From assembly GCA_001464755.1 (NCBI GenBank), contig LNDR01000408.1, positions 1 to 55,176 on the forward strand: 55,176 nucleotides of DNA. The letters run 5' to 3'. The notes below the pieces were generated by a model. The model saw only the letters and a program-made list of their open reading frames with translations, was not told the DNA's origin and searched no databases. Of the stretch, positions 34,241 through 44,111 are shown one piece after another (position 1 is the first letter of the stretch; every line of letters begins with the position of its first letter). Source of the stretch: Rhizobiales bacterium Ga0077524. GTDB lineage: Bacteria; Pseudomonadota; Alphaproteobacteria; Rhizobiales; Hyphomicrobiaceae. The translations under genes were made by a program, and so were the position numbers.

Positions 34241-35803
34241 TCAGTCGCGGCTCAGGCCCTTTTGCTTCAACTCGGCCAGATACGTGGCCCACCGCTCATT
34301 TCTTTCACGCCCCAGGCGTTCGAGATAGTCCCACGTGAAGAGGCCTGTGTCGTGACCGTCGTCGAAAGCGATGCGCACTGCGTAGTTGCCGACCGGCGCG
34401 AGGTTGCGAATGCGCACATTCCGCTTTCCGCCCACAGTCACCCGCTGCTCCGGTGAATGGCCCTGCACCTCCGCTGACGGGCTCATTACCCGCAGCATCT
34501 CGGCGGCAAGCCGATAACGTTCCTTGGAAAACACGACATCGAGCGCCGTGTTGTCATCGACCGGCGTCAGCGTCGGTGGCTCCGGCCGGTTGCCTTCGGC
34601 GGCCAGCACCTCTGCCCAGGTCTTGGCCGCGATCTCGGCGAAGACCTGGGCATGGACGCTTCCCGGCTCCGTTGCGACGATCGGCTCGCCGGCATCAGAG
34701 CGACGGCGGATATCGATATGCAGCGGCACGGCGCCGAGGAACGGCACGCCCAGCTTCTCGGCTTCCGCCTCGGCCCCGCCGTGCCCGAAGATCTCGTGGC
34801 GCTCGCCGCACTTCGAGCAGATGAAGTAGCTCATATTCTCGACGATACCGAGCACAGGGATGTCCGTGCGGCGGAACATGTTGAGCCCCTTTCGCGCATC
34901 GATCAGCGCAAGGTCCTGCGGCGTCGAGACGATCACGGCGCCCGACAACGGCACCTGCTGAGCCATGGTCAGCTGCACGTCGCCCGTGCCGGGCGGCATG
35001 TCGATCACAAGCACGTCGAGATCGCCCCAGTCGACATCGCGCAGCATCTGCGTCAGTGCCTGCACGACCATCGGGCCGCGCCAGATGACGGGCGTCGCCT
35101 CGTCGACCATGAAGCCCATCGACATGCACTTGAGGCCGTACCCGACCATCGGTTTCAGCTTGCTGCCAGAGCCGGCGTCCGGGCGCCCCGTGAGCCCGAG
35201 CAACTTCGGCTGGGACGGTCCATAGACGTCCGCATCGAGGATGCCGACCCTCAGCCCATTCGCCTGGAAGGCCAGCGCCAGATTGACCGCGGTCGTGGAC
35301 TTGCCGACGCCACCCTTACCGGAGGCGACGGCAATCAGATGCCGGATGCCGGGAACGCCCGCTACCCGTCGAGCGCCGCCTTGGACTGGAGCGGCAGCCC
35401 CCGAGGCTGATCCGGTGCGCGGCCGTCCATGGCCATGGTCATGTGAGTGTCCATGCGTGTGCTCGTGCGCCCCTCCACCACCGCTGCGCGTGCGCGCCTC
35501 CTGCACGCGTCGGCTCTCGGGAACGGCTGCACCCGACGGCGCCCGACGGCCGCCGCTCGCATCGGCAGTCAGTACCGCCGTGACACCGAGCAGACCGGGA
35601 ATATCGCGAACCACCTTCTCGGCGGCCTGCCGCAGCGGCTCGAGCTCTTCCGCTCGCTCGGCGGGCACGGTGATCGAGAAGTAGGCCTTGGCGTCACGGA
35701 GCAGGATCTCCGATACGAGCCCCAGCTCGACGATGTTGCCCGTGAGATCCGGCCCCTTGATCCGCTTCAGGGCGTCGAGAACCTGGCTCTGCGTAACGGC
35801 CAT
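34241..35803 (-). CDS. Mrp/NBP35 (ApbC) Fe-S carrier ATPase fused to DUF971
   Basis: A 520-residue protein, longer than the usual 360. Domains: MIP18-like (DUF59) at 1-82; linker with seven alternating histidines at 113-125 (HEHTHGHSHDHGH); ParA-type ATPase from 155, with P-loop 'SGKGGVGKST' (161-170) and the Fe-S binding Cys329-x2-Cys332; DUF971 at about 436-500 ('MSPSAEVQGHS', 'VRIAFDDGHDTG', 'FTWDYLERLG'). The core loads [4Fe-4S] clusters onto targets. DUF971 is linked to Fe-S biology in other genomes. First gene before hupE, which hints at metal handling. AAAGGCAGG precedes the ATG. Confidence 0.9.
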   Translation of the reverse strand: MAVTQSQVLDALKRIKGPDLTGNIVELGLVSEILLRDAKAYFSITVPAERAEELEPLRQAAEKVVRDIPGLLGVTAVLTADASGGRRAPSGAAVPESRRVQEARTRSGGGGAHEHTHGHSHDHGHGRPRTGSASGAAAPVQGGARRVAGVPGIRHLIAVASGKGGVGKSTTAVNLALAFQANGLRVGILDADVYGPSQPKLLGLTGRPDAGSGSKLKPMVGYGLKCMSMGFMVDEATPVIWRGPMVVQALTQMLRDVDWGDLDVLVIDMPPGTGDVQLTMAQQVPLSGAVIVSTPQDLALIDARKGLNMFRRTDIPVLGIVENMSYFICSKCGERHEIFGHGGAEAEAEKLGVPFLGAVPLHIDIRRRSDAGEPIVATEPGSVHAQVFAEIAAKTWAEVLAAEGNRPEPPTLTPVDDNTALDVVFSKERYRLAAEMLRVMSPSAEVQGHSPEQRVTVGGKRNVRIRNLAPVGNYAVRIAFDDGHDTGLFTWDYLERLGRERNERWATYLAELKQKGLSRD

Positions 35804-35973
35804 GTGGCCTGCCTTTCTGGACTGGGAGATCGAGGCGCAGAATACATGACTGCCACACTCGGGTATCGCGATTCAGCGCTTTATGGCAGAACGCACGTGG
35901 GAAGTCATCTGGACCAGTCCTTGTGCAGGCGCCGGGCTCAGAGACCGTAAATGCCGGTGGGCATCCCGGTGAC

Positions 35974-35980
35974 AAGGAGA
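35974..35980 (+). promoter_or_regulatory. Ribosome binding site supporting a GTG start
   Basis: AAGGAGA eight bases before the GTG at 35989. It favours this start for fdhD over the open frame's GTG at 35923. Confidence 0.65.
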
Positions 35981-35988
35981 CCGACAAG

Positions 35989-36867
35989 GTGAAAGAGCTC
36001 GAGATCCGCCCCGATCTGGACGATTCGCGGCTTTTCGCGACGGTCGATGGCATCGATCACGAGGGAAAGCCCGTCCAGACGGACGTCGTCGCCGAGCGCC
36101 CCCTGACGCTCTTTCTCAACGCCCGGGAGATCGTGACGATGATGACCATCGGCGATCATCCCAAGCTGCTCGCCGTCGGTTACCTGTTCAACCAGGGCAT
36201 GCTGCACCCCGAGGACGAGATCACTGGCGTCGACTACGACGAGGACATCGCGACCGTGGTGGTGCGTACGGCTGTCGAGACCAACTACGAGGATAAGCTC
36301 AAAAAGAAGGTTCAGACCTCGGGCTGCGCCCAGGGCACCGTGTTCGGCGACCTGATGGAGGAAATCGAGGGCATCCAGCTCGCGAAGGACGCGCGGCTCA
36401 AGACGTCTTGGCTCTACGCGCTGACGCACAAGATCAACACCACCCCCTCACTCTACCTCAAGGCTGGCGCCATCCACGGCGCCGTGCTCTGCGAGGAGGA
36501 TCGGCCGGTGCTCTACATGGAGGACGTCGGGCGCCACAACGCGGTCGACAAGATTGCCGGCTACATGCTGCTCAACGACATCGAGCCGTCGAACAAGGTC
36601 TTCTACACGACCGGGCGCCTCACCTCCGAGATGGTCCTGAAGACCGTCAAGATGCGCATTCCCGTGCTGGTATCGCGGTCCGGCTTCACCGCCTGGGGCG
36701 TCGAGCTGGCACGACAGACAGGCCTTACCCTGATCGGGAGGGCACGCGGACGCCGCTTCGTCGCGCTCTCCGGCCTCGAGCGGATCGTCTTCGACGCTGA
36801 CCTGTCACGCGTTGCCGAGGAGGATCGGCGACACGCGCGCAAAGGCGGCGAGGCCGACCGGGATTGA
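35989..36867 (+). CDS. fdhD: Formate dehydrogenase accessory sulfurtransferase FdhD
   Basis: FdhD inserts sulfur into the molybdenum cofactor of formate dehydrogenase using sulfur from IscS. 292 residues. Family features: 'FLNAREIVTMMTIGDHPKLLAVGYL', in parts, 'GRHNAVDKIAGY', 'TTGRLTSEMVLKT' and 'SRSGFTAWGVELA'. The usual Cys-x2-Cys loop is here 'SGCAQGT', with a single Cys. The GTG at 35989 has a strong AAGGAGA site. It diverges from the mrp gene. Formate dehydrogenase genes are not in the window. Confidence 0.9.
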   Translation: MKELEIRPDLDDSRLFATVDGIDHEGKPVQTDVVAERPLTLFLNAREIVTMMTIGDHPKLLAVGYLFNQGMLHPEDEITGVDYDEDIATVVVRTAVETNYEDKLKKKVQTSGCAQGTVFGDLMEEIEGIQLAKDARLKTSWLYALTHKINTTPSLYLKAGAIHGAVLCEEDRPVLYMEDVGRHNAVDKIAGYMLLNDIEPSNKVFYTTGRLTSEMVLKTVKMRIPVLVSRSGFTAWGVELARQTGLTLIGRARGRRFVALSGLERIVFDADLSRVAEEDRRHARKGGEADRD

Positions 36868-36935
36868 GACCGTCCGCCCGGGCACGTCATGCGACGGCAT
36901 ACCGCGTGGGCGACCGCGTCCCTTGTCACGGAAAG

Positions 36936-36943
36936 ATGGTTAA
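36936..36943 (-). promoter_or_regulatory. CtrA-type 8-mer (TTAACCAT) upstream of a hydrolase gene
   Basis: ATGGTTAA on the plus strand, i.e. TTAACCAT on the minus strand, about 93 bases before the start at 37036. This is the half-site known for the alphaproteobacterial cell-cycle regulator CtrA. One match of this length can arise by chance. Confidence 0.25.
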
Positions 36944-36969
36944 GTTGCGTAGGCAGCTTGCGCAGCGGC

Positions 36970-37003
36970 CATCGTATCACCCGGTGGGACGAGTGATACG
37001 ATG
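36970..37003. promoter_or_regulatory. Perfect 11-bp inverted repeat, possible operator
   Basis: CATCGTATCAC (36970-36980) and GTGATACGATG (36993-37003) with a 12-base spacer, ending 32 bases before the hydrolase start. The symmetry and AT-rich core in a GC-rich genome suggest a dimeric regulator site, or a 5' leader hairpin. There is no T-run for termination after fdhD. Confidence 0.55.
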
Positions 37004-37035
37004 CGAGGCGGACCAGTATCGAGGGGGAGGACGCC

Positions 37036-38898
37036 ATGCGGTTCTTGCTGAAGGGCGCCATCGTATTTCTAGCGTTGCTCCTGCTGCCGGTGCGCGTGCA
37101 GGCCCAGGATGCCTTGGTGCTGCTCAGGACAGTCGATGTCGATCTCGGCACGGGCACCCAGACCGTCGACCTGTCGGATACCAAGGGTGCTTTTCGCGCC
37201 ATTCGCCTGAAAACCATCGAAGGAGGCGTGCGCCTCGACAACGTGGTCGTCCGGTACGTCGACCCGCCCGAGCACAACGAACGTCGCCCGATCAACCTGC
37301 TCGCCGGCGAGCGGACGCGAGAAATCAACCCCACGCCGGAAGGGCGCTTCCTCACCGAGATTGCGCTCGAGTATCAGCGGGTGGCGGGCGCCAGGGCCGT
37401 GCTCGAGATCTATGGCCGACAGGCACCGGAGGACGCAATCCGTGAACGCGCGGCGACCGATGCCGTCGCGGAAGCTCCCCGCAGTGGCGGCAAGAAGAAG
37501 AAAAAAGCGGCCCGACGCTCCTACTCGCGACAGGCGGAGCCTTCGTCCCCGGCGAGCGAGCCACCGTCACAGCCTGACGTCGCCGCCGATGCCGACCGTG
37601 CGGCGTCCGAACGCCAAGCTGAACTCGAGCGCCAAGGGCGCGAAATCGAGCAGGCAGAGGACGAGCGTCGACGGGCCGGGGCAGATCGCGCCGAGGCAGC
37701 GCGTCGCGAGACGCGGTCGGCTCCTCCGCCGCCGGTGGCCAGCGCACCGCCAGAAGCAGCCCCGCCACCCGTACCGCCTCCCGCGGCCACGCCGCGCGCC
37801 GCCGCTGCATCGCCGCTCGCCTGTGTCGTCGACAACACCTGCACGCCCGTCCAAGTCTTCTTTGGCACCAACCGTGCGCGCCAGGATCTGCCAAAGCGAA
37901 TTGCCTTCTCCTGGCAGGACTCGGGCGCGCTGGCACTTGGCGGAGCCGTCGTCACTGTGCCGCGCAAGGTGCGGCGGGATTCGGGTTCCATCCAGCGACC
38001 GGGCTGGTGGGATCGCTACGTGCTACGCATCCCCCCCGAGGGAGACCCGGGCCGCCATTTCGTGATCGTGCCGAACCTTCTGGAGATCTACTCCGACGAA
38101 GCCGCGTTCCTCGCCGCCGTCGCAAGGCACATGGCGGAGGCGGGCGACTACAAGGACCACGCCTTCATCTACGTGCACGGTTATCGCGTCGGCTTCGACG
38201 ATGCCCTCTACCGCACGGCCCAGATCGCCTACGACCTCGGCACGCCGCGCGCCGAGGACGGCGCCATCGTGCCGTTCGGCTCGGCTTTCCTCTACAGCTG
38301 GCCATCGGCCGGGCAACTCAAGGATTACCCCTACGACCAGGAGAGCGCCCGCCTCGCGGTCACGCATCTCAGATCGTTTCTCGATGTCGTCATCGCGCGA
38401 ACCGGCGTCAAGCACGTGCATCTCGTCGCGCACAGCATGGGCAATGTTCCCCTTCTCAATGCTCTGAGCCAGTTCATCGGCCCGCAAACGTCGGGCGCCA
38501 AGGTCAGCCAGGTCATCCTGGCCGCTCCCGACGTCGGCACGCGTGAGTTCCAGAACCTCGCCGCCCAGATCAAGCCGCTCGCCGAAGGCTTCACGCTCTA
38601 TGCCTCGTCGAGCGACCTCGCCATGGAGGCCTCGCGCAAGGTGCACAAGAACGAGCCGCGAGCCGGCGACGTGGTCGATGGCAAGCCCGTCATCGCCACC
38701 GGCATCGACACCATCGACATCTCTGCAATCACCACCTGCTATTTCTGCTTCGGCCACGACGAGTACGTGGAGCAGGACGAGCTTCTGGGCGACATCGCCA
38801 AGCTGATGCGGGCCGGGCTGCGTCCGCCCCACAGCCGCACCGAGAGCTTCAAGATCCAAGGCACGGCCGAGGTCCCGTTCTGGCGATATCAGCCGTAA
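37036..38898 (+). CDS. Secreted alpha/beta hydrolase, DUF900 type, with coiled-coil linker
   Basis: A 620-residue exported protein. A signal peptide (1-24, ending 'VRVQA') precedes a beta-rich N-terminal domain (about 25-135), then a Lys/Arg/Glu-rich coiled and Pro-rich linker (about 155-260). The hydrolase domain starts near 'VFFGTNRARQD', followed by 'FIYVHGYRVGFDDALYR', 'YSWPSAG', and the nucleophile Ser467 in 'HLVAHSMGNVP'. The DUF900 family is of uncharacterised esterase/lipase type. A 'KKKKKAARR' run and the linker suggest anchoring to another surface. GGGGGAGG precedes the ATG. Monocistronic; regulated perhaps through the inverted repeat upstream. Confidence 0.88.
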   Translation: MRFLLKGAIVFLALLLLPVRVQAQDALVLLRTVDVDLGTGTQTVDLSDTKGAFRAIRLKTIEGGVRLDNVVVRYVDPPEHNERRPINLLAGERTREINPTPEGRFLTEIALEYQRVAGARAVLEIYGRQAPEDAIRERAATDAVAEAPRSGGKKKKKAARRSYSRQAEPSSPASEPPSQPDVAADADRAASERQAELERQGREIEQAEDERRRAGADRAEAARRETRSAPPPPVASAPPEAAPPPVPPPAATPRAAAASPLACVVDNTCTPVQVFFGTNRARQDLPKRIAFSWQDSGALALGGAVVTVPRKVRRDSGSIQRPGWWDRYVLRIPPEGDPGRHFVIVPNLLEIYSDEAAFLAAVARHMAEAGDYKDHAFIYVHGYRVGFDDALYRTAQIAYDLGTPRAEDGAIVPFGSAFLYSWPSAGQLKDYPYDQESARLAVTHLRSFLDVVIARTGVKHVHLVAHSMGNVPLLNALSQFIGPQTSGAKVSQVILAAPDVGTREFQNLAAQIKPLAEGFTLYASSSDLAMEASRKVHKNEPRAGDVVDGKPVIATGIDTIDISAITTCYFCFGHDEYVEQDELLGDIAKLMRAGLRPPHSRTESFKIQGTAEVPFWRYQP

Positions 38899-38928
38899 CG
38901 GCACGGGGCCGTTTGAGGCAGGACCCGC

Positions 38929-40086
<1,158 letters not shown>

Positions 40087-40180
40087 TCACCCTGAAAGGC
40101 TTCGTTAACCGTGTCCCTAGAGCAGACCTTAAGCCGCGTCAGCTATCCTCTTCCCGTCGCTCAACGGGGAGTTGTCCTCA

Positions 40181-40759
40181 ATGTCTTTCTCTGCATTCGG
40201 CTATGGTGTCGTCATCCTCGCCCTGCTCGCGGTGGTCGTGCTCGCCGTTGTCGCGGTCTACAACCGGCTGGTGGCGCTGCGGCGTCGCTGCGATCAAGCC
40301 TCGGCCGACATCAGCGTCCAGTTGAAGCTGCGCCACGATCTGGTGCCGACCCTGGTCGAGACCGTGAAGGGCTACGCTTCCCACGAGCGCACGTCGCTCG
40401 AGGCCGTCATAAAGGCACGTGCCGCCGCTGTCGCTGCTCCGGAGGGTCCCGCCAAAGCCCAAGCCGAAGGCATGCTGGGCCAGGCTCTCGGCCGCTTGAT
40501 GATGATCGCGGAGGCGTATCCCGACCTCAAGGCGTCCGCAAACTTCACCCAGCTCCAGACCGAACTCAGCGACATCGAGCACACGATCGCTGCGGCCCGC
40601 CGGTTCCTGAATGCGGCCACGACAGAATACAACACGACCCGCGAGCAGTTCCCGGCAAACCTCGTCGCGTCGACCTTCGCTTTCGAGGCCCGTGACGTCT
40701 CCGCCGTACCGCGCGAGACCGTCATGGAACTCGAGGCGGCGCCAGCCGTGCGCTTCTGA
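40181..40759 (+). CDS. LemA family protein
   Basis: A 192-residue membrane protein: one N-terminal helix (about 5-28), then a LemA domain with 'YNRLVALRRRCDQASADISVQL', in parts, 'RHDLVPTLVETVKGYASHE', 'AEAYPDLKAS' and 'EYNTTREQFP', which is the usual ending. LemA proteins are uncharacterised envelope proteins. GGGGAG precedes the ATG at 40181; a TTG at 40172 is less likely. It is followed 44 bases on by an M48 protease, a frequent pairing. Confidence 0.93.
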   Translation: MSFSAFGYGVVILALLAVVVLAVVAVYNRLVALRRRCDQASADISVQLKLRHDLVPTLVETVKGYASHERTSLEAVIKARAAAVAAPEGPAKAQAEGMLGQALGRLMMIAEAYPDLKASANFTQLQTELSDIEHTIAAARRFLNAATTEYNTTREQFPANLVASTFAFEARDVSAVPRETVMELEAAPAVRF

Positions 40760-40803
40760 GCAATCGAGGCACACCGAAACCTCAGACCCGCAAGAGATCG
40801 CTG

Positions 40804-41916
40804 ATGCTGCCGACCAACGGCCTTTACGGCCACATCCGCGATAATACGTTCAAGTCGGCGTTGCTTCTCGCCGGCTTCGGGGCCTTGATAGCGGCCTACT
40901 GGTTTGCGGCCTGCCTTGCCTTCTCGGCCGTCGCATACCTGTTTGATCTGTCGTCGCCACCCGTCTCGGCAGCAGCCGCGTTCGACCGGATCATGGCGAC
41001 TGCCGCCGCACGTACCCTCGACAATTGGCTCGTTCCCGTCGTCTTGACGGCCGTCTGGTTCTTGCTCGCGTGGCACTTCTACGGCTGGATGATCCGCGCC
41101 GCGACCGGCGCACGCCCCGTGACCCGCCGCGAGGCACCCGATCTCTACAAGCGCGTCGAGCGGCTGGCCATCGCGGCCGGCCTGCCGATGCCGCGCGTCG
41201 AGATCATGGAGACGCAAGCACTCAACGCATACGCCGCAGGCCTCGGGCCAGACGACGCGACCGTGGCTGTCACGCGCGGGCTGCTCGAGACGCTCGACCC
41301 GCGCGAGCTGGATGCCGTTCTCGCCCACGAGATGGTGCACATCCGCAATCGCGACGTGCGACTCATGGTGTTCGCTCTGATCTTCGCTGGCGGCATTACC
41401 CTCGGCGGAAGCCTCGTTGCCCATCTGATCAATCAGCGACGCGGCAACTCCTGGTCGTCGAGCGACTTCGATACCGGCGGGTTCGGTGTGCGCGGTCATC
41501 ACCGCAACGGCGGCCTTGGCGCGCCGGCCCTCGTCGCCGTGGCCGGTGCTCTGCTGGTTGCGGCCGCGACGCTCGCGCTGACCCATGTCGGCGCGATCAT
41601 GACGCGCCTCGCGATCTCCCGTGCCCGTGAGTTCATGGCCGACGCCGGAGCGGTCGAGCTGACCAAGGACCCCGACGCGCTGATCTCAGCTCTCGCCAAG
41701 ATCTCCGGCCACGACTATGTGCCCGGAGCCTCGGATACGATGTCGGCGATGATGATCTCGTCGAGCTTCGACGAGGAGGATATCTTCGAGGAACTGTTCT
41801 CGACCCATCCGCCAGTCGCGTCTCGCATCGCCGCGCTGTCCACCCATGCGGGTGGCTTGCAGCTACCCCCACGCAGGAGGTTCATTCGCCCCCAGCGCGC
41901 GCAGGCCGGCGGCTGA
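40804..41916 (+). CDS. M48 family metalloprotease, HtpX-like
   Basis: A 370-residue membrane zinc protease. Two N-terminal helices (about 20-48 and 75-95) precede the catalytic site His175-Glu-Met-Val-His179 ('AHEMVHIRNRD'). Two more helices lie at about 193-212 and 240-262; the third ligand Glu is in 'AREFMADAGAVEL'. The HtpX group degrades damaged membrane proteins. It forms a two-gene unit with LemA. The tail 'LPPRRRFIRPQRAQAGG' is basic. Distinct from housekeeping HtpX by its LemA link. Confidence 0.92.
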   Translation: MLPTNGLYGHIRDNTFKSALLLAGFGALIAAYWFAACLAFSAVAYLFDLSSPPVSAAAAFDRIMATAAARTLDNWLVPVVLTAVWFLLAWHFYGWMIRAATGARPVTRREAPDLYKRVERLAIAAGLPMPRVEIMETQALNAYAAGLGPDDATVAVTRGLLETLDPRELDAVLAHEMVHIRNRDVRLMVFALIFAGGITLGGSLVAHLINQRRGNSWSSSDFDTGGFGVRGHHRNGGLGAPALVAVAGALLVAAATLALTHVGAIMTRLAISRAREFMADAGAVELTKDPDALISALAKISGHDYVPGASDTMSAMMISSSFDEEDIFEELFSTHPPVASRIAALSTHAGGLQLPPRRRFIRPQRAQAGG

Positions 41917-41988
41917 TCGCGATCAACGCGAATTGCGACTTGTCGTCGCGACCTGGGCTTGCCAGCATGTCCTCTCCACATACTTGGA

Positions 41989-43593
41989 ATGGGAGAGACC
42001 TCCTTGATATTCACGCCTCGTAAACTCGCGTCGGCCTTGACCGTCCTGGGGCTGGCTACGCTCCCCACAACGGCAGTTCACGCCAGTACGCCCAAGCGTG
42101 GCGGCACGCTGACGTTCGCCGTCGTCTCGAGTCCCCCGAGCTACGACTGTCACGCCGAGATCACCTTCGGCATGGTGCATCCCGTACTCCCGCACTACTC
42201 GCTGCTCCTGAAGATCGATGCAGAGAACTATCCGAAAATAGCGGGCGACCTCGCTGAAAGCTGGGTCGCCGCGCCCGATGGTTCGAGCTACACGTTCAAG
42301 CTCCACCGCAACGTCAAATTTCATGATGGCTCGCCGCTCACGTCCGCGGACGTGAAGGCCAGCTACGAGCGGATCATCCGTCCGCCTGCAGGCGTCACCT
42401 CGGTGCGCAAATCCTACTACGAGGACTTCGGCGACATCGAAACCCCCGACGATCATACGATCGTCTTCAAAATGAAGAACAAGATCGCGGGCGTTCTCGA
42501 GCTTCTCGCCTCACCGTTCAACTGCATCTACAGCGCCGCCAAGCTGGCGAAGGGTGGCGAGTACCCCGCTCGGGAGATCATGGGCTCGGGCGCTTTCGAG
42601 TATGTCGACCACGTCCGTGGCTCGCACTGGACCGCCAAGCGCTTCGATGGCTTCTTCAAGAAGGATCTGCCTTACCTCGACGGCTTCAAGGCCTTCTTCG
42701 TCAAGTCGCCGGCCGTGGTGCCGGGGTTGATCGGCGGCCAGTTCGACGCAGAGTTCCGTTTTCGCACACCGCCGGAGCGCGACAGGCTGGTCGAGCGGAT
42801 GGGCGACAAGGTCAACGTCTATGAGACGGCGCTGATCGCAGGCAACATCATCATCTTCAATACCAAGCGAAAGCCGTTCGACGACATTCGCGTTCGCCAA
42901 GCACTCAGCCACGCCATCGACCGGTGGACGGGCGGCGAGCAACTCGGCAAGGTCTCCTCGCAGCGCTTCACCGGAGGCGTCAACAGGCCGGGCTCTCTGA
43001 TGGCGATCCCCGAGGCCGAGCTCGTCAAGCTGCCGGGCTACTGGAAGGACGGCCAGGCCGCGAAGGCCGAGGCGCAGCGCCTCTTGAAAGAGGCTGGGCA
43101 CGAAGGCTTGTCCTTCAAATTCCTGAACCGTGCTGGCATCGAGAGCTATACTGCGGGCGGCATCTACACCATCGACCAGTGGCGGCGGATCGGCGTCAAC
43201 GCCACCCACGAGCAGCTCGAGACCAAGCTCTATCTCGACAATCTGGCGAAGGGCAATTTCGACGTGGCGATGGAGTTCATCTCCGACTACCTCGACGACC
43301 CTACGCAGAACTTCGTCAAGTTCCTGTCGAAGGCGGCGAGCCCCCTCGGCTACTCCGGCCACGAGGATACCAGGATCGACGAACTCTACGATCGCCAGCG
43401 ACGTGAACTCGATCCGGCGAAGCGGACCATGATCGCCCGCGAACTCGACGCCTACGTGCTCACGACTGCCTATTCGGTTCCATTCCTCTGGACCAACCGC
43501 ATCGTGGTCATGCCGAAGGTGGTGCGCGGGTGGCATTTCACGCCGACCCACTACCTGTCGCAGGACCTCGCCGACGTGTGGCTGGATCGCTAA
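41989..43593 (+). CDS. ABC transporter substrate-binding protein, peptide/oligopeptide family
   Basis: A 534-residue periplasmic solute-binding protein of family 5 (DppA/OppA type). The signal peptide ends near 'TTAVHAS'; mature sequence begins 'KRGGTLTFAVVSSPPSYD'. Family signatures are 'LAESWVAAPDGSSYTFKLHRNVKFHDG' in parts, 'ADVKASYERI' and 'DDIRVRQALSHAID'. The ATG at 41989 gives a normal signal peptide, but a TTG at 42004 has GGGAGAG at ideal distance and may be the true start. No permease or ATPase genes adjoin. Substrates could be peptides, opines or other compounds. Confidence 0.9.
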   Translation: MGETSLIFTPRKLASALTVLGLATLPTTAVHASTPKRGGTLTFAVVSSPPSYDCHAEITFGMVHPVLPHYSLLLKIDAENYPKIAGDLAESWVAAPDGSSYTFKLHRNVKFHDGSPLTSADVKASYERIIRPPAGVTSVRKSYYEDFGDIETPDDHTIVFKMKNKIAGVLELLASPFNCIYSAAKLAKGGEYPAREIMGSGAFEYVDHVRGSHWTAKRFDGFFKKDLPYLDGFKAFFVKSPAVVPGLIGGQFDAEFRFRTPPERDRLVERMGDKVNVYETALIAGNIIIFNTKRKPFDDIRVRQALSHAIDRWTGGEQLGKVSSQRFTGGVNRPGSLMAIPEAELVKLPGYWKDGQAAKAEAQRLLKEAGHEGLSFKFLNRAGIESYTAGGIYTIDQWRRIGVNATHEQLETKLYLDNLAKGNFDVAMEFISDYLDDPTQNFVKFLSKAASPLGYSGHEDTRIDELYDRQRRELDPAKRTMIARELDAYVLTTAYSVPFLWTNRIVVMPKVVRGWHFTPTHYLSQDLADVWLDR

Positions 43594-43633
43594 CCCCGGA
43601 TCGGTAGCCTCGGATCGCTAGCCACAGCGTGCC

Positions 43634-43665
43634 GCGGACGACGCCACCCGGTTGGCGTCGTCCGC
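43634..43665. terminator. Perfect 12-bp hairpin between convergent genes
   Basis: GCGGACGACGCC (43634-43645), loop ACCCGGTT, GGCGTCGTCCGC (43654-43665). It lies between the stops of the solute-binding protein and the rhodanese gene and probably ends both transcripts, although a T-run is lacking. Confidence 0.7.
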
Positions 43666-43687
43666 CGCAAATCGAGGCCGGTGCTGC

Positions 43688-44065
43688 TCAGACCTTCTCG
43701 ACCGGCCCGCCGGCATCCAACCAGCCCTTGAAGCCACCGAGATTGCGCACGTTCTCGTAGCCCATGTCTTTCAGGGTCTTGCCGACCAGCGCCGAGCGGC
43801 CACCGGACGCGCAGTAGGCCACGATGGTCTTGGCCCGGTCGAACTGGGCGTCGTGCAGCGGCGACTCGGGGTCGGCGCGAAATTCAACGAGCCCGCGCGG
43901 AATAGAGAGTGCGCCCGGCACCTTGCCGGTGGTCGCGACCTCCGGCGGCTCGCGCACATCGAGGAACAGTACGTCCGCGCGCCCTGCGAGAGCTTTCGCC
44001 TCCTCCGGTGTGATCCGGGGCACCGCGTTGTTGGCTTCTTCGAGCATCTGCTTGACGGTTCGCAT
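43688..44065 (-). CDS. Rhodanese-like domain protein
   Basis: A 125-residue single-domain sulfurtransferase. It shows 'VLFLDVREPPEVATTGKVPGALSIPRG' in parts and the active-site Cys loop 'YCASGGRSAL', then 'NLGGFKGWLDAGGPVE'. It may move sulfane sulfur or act in cyanide or thiol detoxification. The ATG at 44065 is eight bases from GGAG; an ATG two codons earlier is too close. Downstream of the SDR gene in the same direction, with a gap of about 46 bases. Confidence 0.92.
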   Translation of the reverse strand: MRTVKQMLEEANNAVPRITPEEAKALAGRADVLFLDVREPPEVATTGKVPGALSIPRGLVEFRADPESPLHDAQFDRAKTIVAYCASGGRSALVGKTLKDMGYENVRNLGGFKGWLDAGGPVEKV

Positions 44066-44111
44066 ACGCATCTCTCCGTTGGGATAGGGATCGCTGTCAG
44101 CACACTCGGGA

